Below, one piece after another: positions 1-4,516 of a DNA stretch of 5,311 bases; position 1 is the stretch's first letter, and the number at the start of each line of letters is the position of its first letter. Both the position numbers and the translations under genes were made by a program. Under the pieces are notes generated by a model. That model made no database searches. It was not told where the DNA came from and saw only the letters and a list, made by a program, of their open reading frames with translations. The DNA lies in NCBI GenBank assembly GCA_013812485.1, contig JACCTJ010000264.1:1-5311 (forward strand), given 5' to 3'. The DNA comes from Thermoleophilaceae bacterium. Lineage in GTDB: Bacteria; Actinomycetota; Thermoleophilia; Solirubrobacterales; Thermoleophilaceae.

Positions 1-1
1 C

Positions 2-43
2 CTCTACGCCCGGGCGATGCGGCAGAAGGCTGTCCTTCGGTAG
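2..43 (+). pseudogene. possible C-terminal tail of an unidentified gene (partial)
   Basis: From the left edge, one plus frame (codons starting at 2) reads LYARAMRQKAVLR and then a TAG stop at 41-43. The segment has no start codon inside the window and is too short to identify. The YARAMR string faintly recalls the end of tyrosine recombinases, where a YAHxMR-like stretch follows the catalytic tyrosine region, but 13 residues cannot support that name. It could equally be random open frame. The sequence to the left of the window would settle it. Confidence 0.12.
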
Positions 44-149
44 CTTGCAGGCCCTTGACCCGACGGTAGGGCTCGCCGATCCGCATTCGTGCGTTGAATT
101 GGGCGGCGGCGACCCCACTTCGTCCCCAGGATGACCAGACCGGACCAGG
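44..149. other. non-coding stretch, nothing recognised
   Basis: This stretch lies between the possible gene tail and the stop codon of the small minus-strand gene. I see no ORF with convincing codon use, no tRNA-like cloverleaf and no clear terminator. A plus-strand ATG at 131 opens an 88-codon frame that runs antisense through the small minus-strand gene, with no Shine-Dalgarno sequence and increasingly arginine-rich content. I do not call it a gene. A short minus-strand frame through 1-120 is also open but resembles no family I know. Confidence 0.3.
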
Positions 150-374
150 TTACGCCGGACCCAGCGCATCGCGAGCGCGGCTGGACTCGGCTCGAGGATT
201 ACCTCGACCTCGCGCGCCTATGGGGCCGCGCCGGCGAGCGCCGCCGCCCTGGTCGTCGACTCCCTCGAGCGCGGCCCGAGCGCGCTCGAGCCGGGTGTAC
301 TCGGCGTGCAGCGGACGCAACTCCTCGAGCCGCTGCTCGATCTCGGTTCGCTTCTCGGTCAAGAAGTCAGTCAT
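150..374 (-). CDS. small coiled-coil protein, probably truncated (74 aa)
   Basis: Residues 1-38 are a charged, heptad-like helix (starting MTDFLTEKRTEIEQRLEELR) expected to form a coiled coil. Residues 45-74 are arginine- and glycine-rich and low in complexity. The start is well supported: GGGAG at 385-381 lies six bases before the ATG. From memory, small Thermoleophilia proteins with this N-terminus continue through an RRRGRPRG-like linker into a C-terminal winged helix-turn-helix. Here the linker is recognisable (RRRGPIGARGRG) but the protein stops shortly afterwards with no DNA-binding domain, so it may be a truncated or decaying copy. I found no other frame downstream that restores the domain. 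Its start codon is only 35 bp from that of the divergent malate dehydrogenase gene. Function unknown; a DNA-binding or regulatory role is inference only. Confidence 0.55.
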   Translation of the reverse strand: MTDFLTEKRTEIEQRLEELRPLHAEYTRLERARAALEGVDDQGGGARRRGPIGARGRGNPRAESSRARDALGPA

Positions 375-389
375 GTCACTCTCCCAACG

Positions 390-410
390 AAAGGTAAAGG
401 TAAAGGTAAA
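390..410 (+). repeat. three tandem AAAGGT units forming the mdh ribosome binding region
   Basis: AAAGGT occurs three times without a break (390-395, 396-401, 402-407), followed by AAA, whose last A begins the mdh ATG at 410. Each unit is a passable Shine-Dalgarno core. In the middle unit GG lies nine bases before the ATG, a normal spacing; in the last unit it is only three bases away, which is too close. The whole 35-bp gap between the two divergent start codons is therefore taken up by this repeat and by the ribosome binding site of the minus-strand gene. Confidence 0.8.
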
Positions 411-1345
411 TGCGTCGAACGAAGATAACAGTAGTCGGGGCAGGCAACGTCGGCGCGACGTGTGCGCAACGACTCGCCGAGCGTGACTACGCCGATGTGG
501 TGCTCGTGGACATCGTCGAGGGGCTGGCTCAGGGCAAGGCCCTCGACATGAACCAGTCCGGTCCGGTGGTGGGTTACGAGCCGAACCTGATCGGCACGGG
601 CGACTACGAGGACAGCGCGGGATCGGACATCTTCGTCATCACCTCCGGGCTCGCTCGGCAACCCGGCATGAGCCGCGACGACCTGCTCGCCAAGAACAAG
701 GAGATCGTCGGGAGCGTGGCCAGGGAGGCCGCCGACCGCTCTCCGGACGCCATCCTCATCGTGGTCACCAATCCGCTCGACGCGATGTGTCACGTCGCCT
801 ACGACGCCACGAAGTTCCCGCGCCAGCGCGTCATCGGGATGGCCGGCGTCCTCGACTCGGCACGCTTTCGCACCTTTCTCTCCTGGGAGCTCGGGGTCTC
901 CGCCCAGGACATCAACGGCTTCGTGCTCGGCGGCCACGGCGACACCATGGTCCCGGTGGCCAGCTACACGACCGTGGGCGGCGTGCCGGTCGAGCAGCGG
1001 ATCGCCTCCGACCGGCTCGAGGAGATCATCCAGCGCACCCGCGACGGCGGAGCGGAGGTGGTCAAGCTGCTCGAGAAGGGATCCGCCTTCTACGCGCCGG
1101 CGGCCGGCGTGGCCGAGATGGTCGACTCGATCGTCCTCGACCAAAAGCGGGTGCTGCCCTGCGCCGCCCTATGCGAGGGTGAGTACGGCATCGACGGGCT
1201 CTTCATGGGCGTTCCCGTTCGGCTCGGCGCCGAGGGCATCGAGGAGATCGTCGAGATCGAGCTGAAGGACTCAGAGCGCGAGGCGCTCGGCAAGTCGGCG
1301 GACGCGGTCCGCGAGCTCGTCGACAAGGTGAGCGAGGGGGGGTGA
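410..1345 (+). CDS. mdh: malate dehydrogenase, NAD-dependent, LDH-like type
   Basis: Cytoplasmic enzyme of the citric acid cycle, interconverting malate and oxaloacetate with NAD(H). At 311 residues it has the normal length for the LDH-like (type 3) malate dehydrogenases. Visible motifs are the Rossmann loop GAGNVGA (residues 10-16), Asp34 at the end of the second strand (NAD preference), the mobile active-site loop [10 protein letters not shown] with substrate-binding Arg83 and Arg89, TNPLD (120-124), the LDSARF segment with Asp149 and Arg152, and GGHGDTMVP with the catalytic His176. Arg83 in the position that discriminates oxaloacetate from pyruvate supports malate rather than lactate dehydrogenase. 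The start at 410 is chosen because it directly follows the tandem AAAGGT units and leaves [12 protein letters not shown], a standard N-terminus. No clear promoter is visible in the 35-bp upstream gap, so it may lie inside the divergent gene. Confidence 0.96.
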   Translation: MRRTKITVVGAGNVGATCAQRLAERDYADVVLVDIVEGLAQGKALDMNQSGPVVGYEPNLIGTGDYEDSAGSDIFVITSGLARQPGMSRDDLLAKNKEIVGSVAREAADRSPDAILIVVTNPLDAMCHVAYDATKFPRQRVIGMAGVLDSARFRTFLSWELGVSAQDINGFVLGGHGDTMVPVASYTTVGGVPVEQRIASDRLEEIIQRTRDGGAEVVKLLEKGSAFYAPAAGVAEMVDSIVLDQKRVLPCAALCEGEYGIDGLFMGVPVRLGAEGIEEIVEIELKDSEREALGKSADAVRELVDKVSEGG

Positions 1346-1347
1346 GG

Positions 1348-1377
1348 ATGACGAGCGCTTCCAGCCGCAACAGGTGA
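1348..1377 (+). CDS. nine-codon mini-ORF between mdh and the next ORF
   Basis: Two bases after the mdh stop, an ATG opens a nine-codon frame (MTSASSRNR) ending at a TGA that overlaps the GTG of the following ORF as GTGA. The purine-rich end of mdh (GAGGGGGGTGAGG) supplies a strong Shine-Dalgarno-like stretch for it, whereas the following GTG has none of its own. It may be a coupling leader peptide. Alternatively it is the true N-terminus of the 62-residue ORF, separated by a frameshift of the -1 kind. It may also be chance. Confidence 0.3.
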   Translation: MTSASSRNR

Positions 1378-1562
1378 GCATCGGCCTCGACTCCACCGCC
1401 CGAGTCGTCAACCGCGACTCGAAGACGGTCAACGTGCGCGCGCTCGAAGGGCTCGGCGATCCGCTCGAGGACGCCGAGCTCGAGCCGGGGCTCGCGCTCA
1501 AGGGCTCAAAGGCCGGGCTCGAGATCAACGTCTACCCCGGGGGTAGGGCTCCGGGGCCCTGA
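1374..1562 (+). CDS. hypothetical protein, 62 aa, downstream of mdh
   Basis: I recognise no family. About 56 of 62 codons end in G or C and the codons chosen (CTC, GAC, GTC, GAG, AAC) match those of the neighbouring genes, which argues for real coding sequence. The protein is acidic and rich in Leu, Glu and Gly, with no signal peptide, membrane segment or cysteine. The frame is open from 1332, and GTG at 1374 is its only usable start. That GTG has no Shine-Dalgarno sequence but overlaps the stop of a nine-codon mini-ORF, so translational coupling to mdh is possible. It ends 22 bp from the stop of the convergent SRPBCC gene. It could instead be the remnant of a longer gene. The serine-rich minus-strand frame across it looks like a shadow. 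Confidence 0.45.
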   Translation: MSIGLDSTARVVNRDSKTVNVRALEGLGDPLEDAELEPGLALKGSKAGLEINVYPGGRAPGP

Positions 1563-1579
1563 CGGCGCCGGCCGGGCGC
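1532..1579. terminator. possible bidirectional terminator between convergent genes
   Basis: Two GC-rich hairpins lie at the junction of the convergent genes. CTACC (1532-1536) pairs with GGTAG (1542-1546), inside the last codons of the 62-residue ORF. GCGCC (1565-1569) pairs with GGCGC (1575-1579) in the 22-bp gap. Neither is followed by a T-run in either direction, so this is not a canonical intrinsic terminator. Position is the main argument. Confidence 0.25.
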
Positions 1580-1584
1580 GGCGC

Positions 1585-2019
1585 TCAGCCCTCGAGCAGC
1601 TGCTTGAGGCGCTCGAGGGAGCGCTCGACCTCGCGGCTGGCCGCCGCGGAGATCGCGCGCCCGGCGATACGCCCCGCGGCCCCGCCCGGGAGCTGGTACT
1701 CGTTGAGGTAGGAGAAGTGGGTGCCGCCGTCGCGCTCATCGATGTCGTAGACGACACGCGCGGCCGTGCGCACCGGACCCCTGCCCTCCCAGGTGACCTT
1801 CGACGGGCGCTCAGCCTGGGTCACCGTCCAGCGCACGGTGAAGCGCTGGCCCGCCACCTTGAGCTTCTGGGTCATCTTGGAGCCTTGGTCGAGCCGGTCG
1901 GGGGCGTCCTCGAAGCGCTCGTGGATCGTCACCCAGTCGCCGAGGCGAGCGGGGTCCATGAGGATGTCGTAGACCCGATCCGGGGAGGCCGGCAGATCGA
2001 TCTCGCGCTCGACCTTCAC
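1585..2019 (-). CDS. SRPBCC-fold protein (polyketide cyclase/START-like)
   Basis: A 144-residue protein of the SRPBCC (Bet v 1/START-like) fold, which forms a hydrophobic ligand pocket and is usually cytosolic. Typical features are the N-terminal strand and helix with PASPDRVYDILMDPARLGDW (residues 10-29), the mid-protein strands GSKMTQKLKVAGQRFTVRWTV, the turn ERDGGTHFSYLNEYQLPGG, and a long C-terminal helix (about 118-143) that would cover the pocket. Length is normal for a single-domain member, and the fold gives no ligand or reaction. The GTG start at 2019 overlaps the TGA of the upstream dehydrogenase-like gene (GTGA), indicating translational coupling and a shared transcript. The pairing suggests both act on the same small hydrophobic substrate, or that this protein serves as binding partner of the reductase. 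That is inference. Confidence 0.85.
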   Translation of the reverse strand: MKVEREIDLPASPDRVYDILMDPARLGDWVTIHERFEDAPDRLDQGSKMTQKLKVAGQRFTVRWTVTQAERPSKVTWEGRGPVRTAARVVYDIDERDGGTHFSYLNEYQLPGGAAGRIAGRAISAAASREVERSLERLKQLLEG

Positions 2020-2933
2020 CGCGCGGCCAGCTCCTCGTCGCGCTCCCAGGCAGCGAGCGCGCGTTCGACCGCGCGATCGAACGAGAGTGTCCTTACCCCG
2101 AAGACCGAAGCGGCCTGCTCGTCTCGCGGGAGGAGGTCGTGCTCGAGGCTCTCCATGAGCGGACGCACGAGCTCGACCGGCTGTTCGACCACCGCGCTGA
2201 CCACGGCGCTCGCCGCCGGGGTCTGGTTGATGGGCAGCCGCAGCGAGAGGCGCCCGACGCCGAGGAGGTCCGCTATGCGCTCGATCATGCGGCCATAGCT
2301 CAACGTATCCGGGCCGCCGATGTCGAGCGACCTCCCCTCGGCCTCGGTGCGCTGGGGGGTCAGGGCGAGGTACTCGACCGCGTCGCGCTCGGCGATCGGC
2401 CGCGTGCTGTGCGCCTGCCAGGCCGGGAAGGGCATCACTCGCAGGCGCTCCACCAGCCGCACGAGGATGCGAAACGACGAGCTCTGGGCGCCGATGACGA
2501 TCGAGGCGCGCAGCGCGGTCGAGCGGGGAAGGCCTTCGAGCAGGATCTCCTCGACCTCGAGCCGCGAGCGCAGGTGGGTCGAGTGCGGGCCGTCGGCGGG
2601 GAGGATCCCGCCGAGGTAGACCGCCCGCTCGAGCCCGGCGACCTGAGCGGCGAGCACGAAGTTGCTCGCGGCCTGGCGGTCGCGGCTCTCGAAGCCGTTC
2701 GAGCCCGGCTCCATGGAGTGGACGAGGTAGTAGGCGCTCGAGCAGCCGTCGAGGGCGGCCTCGAGGCCGTCTCCGGTCAGGAGGTCACCGACCACGACCT
2801 CGACGCCCGGGCGCTCCTCCACGCGCGAGGGATCGCGCGCGAGCGCGCGCACGGGCCGGTTCTCGCGGTGCAGCCGGTCGATCAGCCGGCGGCCGATGTA
2901 GCCCGTCGCTCCGGTCACCAGCTCCATCGTCAT
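2016..2933 (-). CDS. atypical short-chain dehydrogenase / NAD(P)-binding protein
   Basis: Up to 305 residues with an N-terminal Rossmann fold: TGATGYIG (residues 7-14) is the dinucleotide-binding loop, and Arg33 and Arg37 after the second strand suggest NADP(H). Further family-like stretches are VVVGDLL (46-52), YYLVHSM (68-74), AVYLGGILP (104-112) and HLRSRLEVEEIL (120-131). The classical YxxxK catalytic pair is absent, replaced by the LRSRxxxE pattern, placing it with atypical (NmrA/NDUFA9/YbjT-like) SDR proteins, so the reaction, if any, is unknown. ATG at 2933 has AGAGG directly against it. ATG at 2927 has the same AGAGG six bases upstream and starts MELVTGATG, so the true protein is probably 303 residues. 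It is the first gene of an operon with the overlapping SRPBCC gene. Related proteins such as E. coli YbjT carry an extra C-terminal domain after the Rossmann part. Confidence 0.87.
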   Translation of the reverse strand: MTMELVTGATGYIGRRLIDRLHRENRPVRALARDPSRVEERPGVEVVVGDLLTGDGLEAALDGCSSAYYLVHSMEPGSNGFESRDRQAASNFVLAAQVAGLERAVYLGGILPADGPHSTHLRSRLEVEEILLEGLPRSTALRASIVIGAQSSSFRILVRLVERLRVMPFPAWQAHSTRPIAERDAVEYLALTPQRTEAEGRSLDIGGPDTLSYGRMIERIADLLGVGRLSLRLPINQTPAASAVVSAVVEQPVELVRPLMESLEHDLLPRDEQAASVFGVRTLSFDRAVERALAAWERDEELAAR

Positions 2934-3008
2934 CCTCTAACCGTACGGGCGACGGCGCGTGCGGGTTTCGCCGCGACCGGTGCGGCTGTCGCCGCGGCCG
3001 CCGCGGTC

Positions 3009-3026
3009 CGTGCTCCGCGGAGCACG
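3009..3026. repeat. perfect 18-nt palindrome, possible operator
   Basis: CGTGCTCCG is followed directly by its reverse complement CGGAGCACG. It sits about 80-100 bp upstream of the dehydrogenase start and about 210 bp upstream of the four-cysteine gene. A perfect dyad with no spacer is typical of a binding site for a dimeric repressor. It has no T-run and would make a poor terminator. No regulator gene is in the window. Confidence 0.4.
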
Positions 3027-3071
3027 CGGAGCGAAAAGCGCAAGATGCGGACGGCCGGTAACCCTGATGGC

Positions 3072-3097
3072 GTTTTCGCTGCAAAGAGCAGGAAAAC
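3072..3097. other. bulged 10-bp stem-loop in the intergenic region
   Basis: GTTTTC (3072-3077) plus CTGC (3079-3082) pair with GCAG (3088-3091) plus GAAAAC (3092-3097), leaving one bulged G at 3078 and a loop AAAGA. On the plus strand it would be in a leader about 140 nt before the four-cysteine gene; on the minus strand, about 140 nt before the dehydrogenase gene. It matches no riboswitch or small-RNA class that I know. Confidence 0.35.
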
Positions 3098-3236
3098 CAA
3101 AAGGGCGCGATTTGCGGAAACCGACCTTTACCGCGGGGGTGAGATCGGTCAACATGCGCGCCGGCCGCCGAGGTGGCCGACGGGGGGGTCGCCGGCCGGC
3201 GCCCGCAGACGATTCCACGACGAGAGGCCGCTGACG

Positions 3237-3428
3237 ATGGCGAAGGCGAAGCGCGTGACCTGCGAGGACTGCTACTTCAGGCAGAACATGCTGTGTGCGC
3301 TTCAGCTCGAAGAGCCGTGCGTGACCTTTCGCTCCGCCGAGCGGGGGCTCAAGCCCGACCGCCAGCTCTCGTTCGTGTTCCGCTCGCAGCGCACGCGCAC
3401 GGCGTACGCGTTTCCCCAGCCGCGCTAG
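3237..3428 (+). CDS. small four-cysteine, probably zinc-binding protein (63 aa)
   Basis: The protein has cysteines at 9, 12, 20 and 28 in the spacing C-x2-C-x7-C-x7-C (CEDC, LC, PC), consistent with one structural zinc site or zinc ribbon in its first half. The second half (residues 36-63) is basic and probably extended. It resembles small hypothetical proteins that I recall from Thermoleophilia, but no function is known to me. The frame is open far upstream, antisense to the dehydrogenase gene. ATG at 3237 is chosen because GAGAGG (3222-3227) lies nine bases before it and the cysteine region starts immediately after. An IS481-type element has inserted exactly at its TAG stop, and the target duplication preserves that stop, so the protein is unchanged. 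Without the element the metallo-beta-lactamase-fold gene would follow after about 43 bp, so the two were probably cotranscribed. Nucleic-acid or protein binding is plausible inference. Confidence 0.72.
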   Translation: MAKAKRVTCEDCYFRQNMLCALQLEEPCVTFRSAERGLKPDRQLSFVFRSQRTRTAYAFPQPR

Positions 3429-3429
3429 C
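3424..3429. repeat. left target site duplication of the insertion sequence (GCTAGC)
   Basis: GCTAGC directly abuts the left end of the element and matches GCTAGT at the right end in five of six bases. It fits NCTAGN, the 6-bp duplicated target I recall for Bordetella IS481. The TAG inside it is the stop codon of the four-cysteine gene. Confidence 0.75.
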
Positions 3430-3458
3430 TGTAGTTCCTGAGCACGTTGTTCATCCGG
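3430..3458 (+). repeat. left terminal inverted repeat of the IS481-family element
   Basis: Pairs with 4440-4468. Both ends share TGTA at the tip and a perfect 13-base block GAGCACGTTGTTC (3440-3452) located ten bases inside the element. The mismatches cluster at bases 5-10 from the tip, and two more lie beyond the shared block. Confidence 0.9.
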
Positions 3459-3460
3459 GT

Positions 3461-3507
3461 CTCCTTGGAGGCTGGGGGTGTCGAAGCCACCCAGTCCCAA
3501 CAAGGAG
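3461..3507 (+). promoter_or_regulatory. hairpin that would bury the transposase Shine-Dalgarno sequence
   Basis: CTCCTTG (3461-3467) is complementary to CAAGGAG (3501-3507), which contains most of the transposase ribosome binding site AAGGAGG (3502-3508). An inner stem CTGGG (3472-3476) with CCCAG (3490-3494) supports the fold, and T3460 can wobble-pair with G3508. Transcripts entering from outside would contain both arms and fold. Transcripts starting inside the left arm would not. IS10 and IS50 use this kind of protection against read-through. Its operation here is inference, and I did not find the element's own promoter. Confidence 0.55.
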
Positions 3508-3515
3508 GACACCGG

Positions 3516-4473
3516 ATGAGGCTCCACGCTAACGCGCCCCTCGGGCCGAAGGGAAGGGCGACCATGGTCCGCCGCGTCGTCGCAGCGGACTGGTCGCTCA
3601 CGCAGGCGGCCGAGGCCGCCGGAGTGAGCGAGCGCACCGCCTCGAAGTGGGTTGCCCGCTACCGACGAGAGGGCGAGGTCGGCCTCGCCGATCGCAGCTC
3701 GGCGCCCAAGGCGCTCGCCAACCGAACCGACGAGAGTCGGATCGAGACGATCGCCGCGCTGCGGCGCCTGAGGATGACCGGCGCCGAGATCGCCGAGTGC
3801 CTCGAGATGGCGCTCTCGACCGTCTCAGGGGTTCTGGCCCGAATCGGCTTGGGCAAGCTCAGCCGGCTCGAGCCGCCCGAGCCTGCGAACCGCTATGAGC
3901 GCGCCCGACCGGGCGAGCTGATCCACATCGACGTCAAGAAGCTGGGCGCGATCAAGGGCGGCCTCGGTCACCGCGCCCACGGCAGCCGCCGGCACTCGCC
4001 CCGCGGCGGTGGCTGGGAGTTCGTCCACGTCTTTCGTCGACGACGCCACCCGCCTGGCCTACGTCGAGGTGCTCGGCGACGAGAAGGCGAGCACCGCGGT
4101 TGGCTTCCTGCGCCGCGCCACGGCCTTCTACCGCGCCCATGGGGTCAGGGTCGAAAGGGTGATGACCGACAACGGCGGTGCCTATCGCTCGAGCGTGCAC
4201 GCGATCGCCTGCCGGGCACTCGGGCTGCGACACATCCGCACCCGTCCCTACCGCCCGCGCACCAACGGCAAGGCCGAGCGCTTCATCCGCACGATGCTCG
4301 GTGGCTGGGCCTACGGAGCGCTCTACGGCAGCTCAGCCGAACGCAGGGCAGCCCTCGGCGGCTGGCTGGACTTCTACAATCACCGCCGAAGACACGGCTC
4401 CCTCGGCCACCGGCCGCCGATCGCGCGGCTCAACGAGCTCCAGACGAACAACGTGCTCGGTTCTTACAGCTAG
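3516..4473 (+). pseudogene. IS481-family transposase, interrupted by a +1 frame disruption
   Basis: DDE transposase that would catalyse movement of the surrounding element. ATG 3516 has an ideal AAGGAGG seven bases upstream. Residues 20-60 form a helix-turn-helix (LTQAAEAAGVSERTASKWVARYR), a second winged-helix part spans about 70-115, and the rve/DDE core follows. The frame from 3516 is correct to Val172 (ends 4031); family sequence then continues one base later from GTC at 4036 (VDDATRLAY). One extra base lies in TTTC at 4032-4035. Read with the shift, the protein has 318 residues and the full triad: Asp139 (HIDVK), Asp218 (MTDNG) and Glu254 (KAERF), with 35 residues between the last two. 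Unshifted translation gives an unrelated tail running to 4742, inside the next gene. Mutation or sequencing error is likelier than programmed frameshifting. The TAG stop (4471-4473) lies in the target duplication, outside the element. Confidence 0.9.
4440..4468 (-). repeat. right terminal inverted repeat of the IS481-family element
   Basis: Reverse complement of the left end at 22 of 29 positions, including GAACAACGTGCTC (4446-4458), at the same ten-base distance from the tip as its partner. It overlaps the last codons of the transposase (NNVLGSYS), a common C-terminus in this family because the terminal repeat is translated. Confidence 0.9.
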
Positions 4474-4474
4474 T
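4469..4474. repeat. right target site duplication of the insertion sequence (GCTAGT)
   Basis: Right copy of the 6-bp NCTAGN target. It differs from the left copy only at the last base (T versus C). It provides the TAG that ends the transposase. Confidence 0.75.
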
Positions 4475-4516
4475 ACACGCCGGCACCCGCCACGCCGAGC
4501 GAAGTAGAGTGAGTCG

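Larger units (their letters stand above)
2934..3236. other. intergenic regulatory region between divergent genes
   Basis: About 300 bp separate the minus-strand dehydrogenase operon from the plus-strand four-cysteine gene. Its parts are a GC-rich block next to the dehydrogenase start, a perfect 18-nt palindrome (3009-3026), and a more A/T-rich stretch (about 3055-3155) with a bulged hairpin (3072-3097), which is where promoters would be expected. The best promoter-like match is on the minus strand: TTGACC (3152-3147), 16 bp, then TAAAGG (3130-3125). Its -10 is poor (three of six consensus bases). No convincing plus-strand promoter was found. Frames open across this region in several phases are arginine- and proline-rich and look non-coding. 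Confidence 0.6.
3430..4468 (+). mobile_element. IS481-family insertion sequence, 1,039 bp
   Basis: The element starts TGTAG and ends TTACA, the TGT...ACA ends typical of the IS481 family. It has imperfect terminal inverted repeats (22 of 29 positions match), a 6-bp NCTAGN target duplication, and one transposase gene filling most of its length in the same direction as the flanking genes. Length is normal for the family. The transposase frame is broken once, so the copy may be inactive. Codon use resembles the neighbours and CTCGAG motifs also occur inside it, so it is not obviously foreign. It separates two genes that were probably adjacent. The ends could shift by one base (3429) if the left C belongs to the element. 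Confidence 0.93.

Noticed and set aside
1..43. Left-edge YARAMR peptide as the end of a tyrosine integrase, implying an attachment site nearby
   Set aside because: Thirteen residues are too few, and no direct repeat, tRNA end or other integration signature is visible.
371..1144. A 257-codon minus-strand frame antisense to malate dehydrogenase
   Set aside because: It lies fully opposite a gene with all catalytic motifs. The predicted protein is His/Asp/Val-rich and without domain, which is a codon-bias shadow.
3060..3140. Possible fluoride or other riboswitch (CTGATGGCG and a nearby hairpin)
   Set aside because: Only a short string resembles the fluoride class. The pseudoknot partner and the second conserved half are missing, and neither neighbour encodes a fluoride transporter.
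2139..3236. A plus-strand frame opening at 2139 and running in phase into the four-cysteine gene (429 codons in all)
   Set aside because: The first part is antisense to the dehydrogenase-like gene and low in complexity. A good ribosome binding site at 3222-3227 and the conserved-looking cysteine region both support a start at 3237.
3447..3515. Upstream TTG at 3447 as transposase start
   Set aside because: It lies inside the terminal inverted repeat, has no Shine-Dalgarno sequence, and adds residues that do not look like the family. ATG 3516 has an ideal AAGGAGG seven bases upstream.
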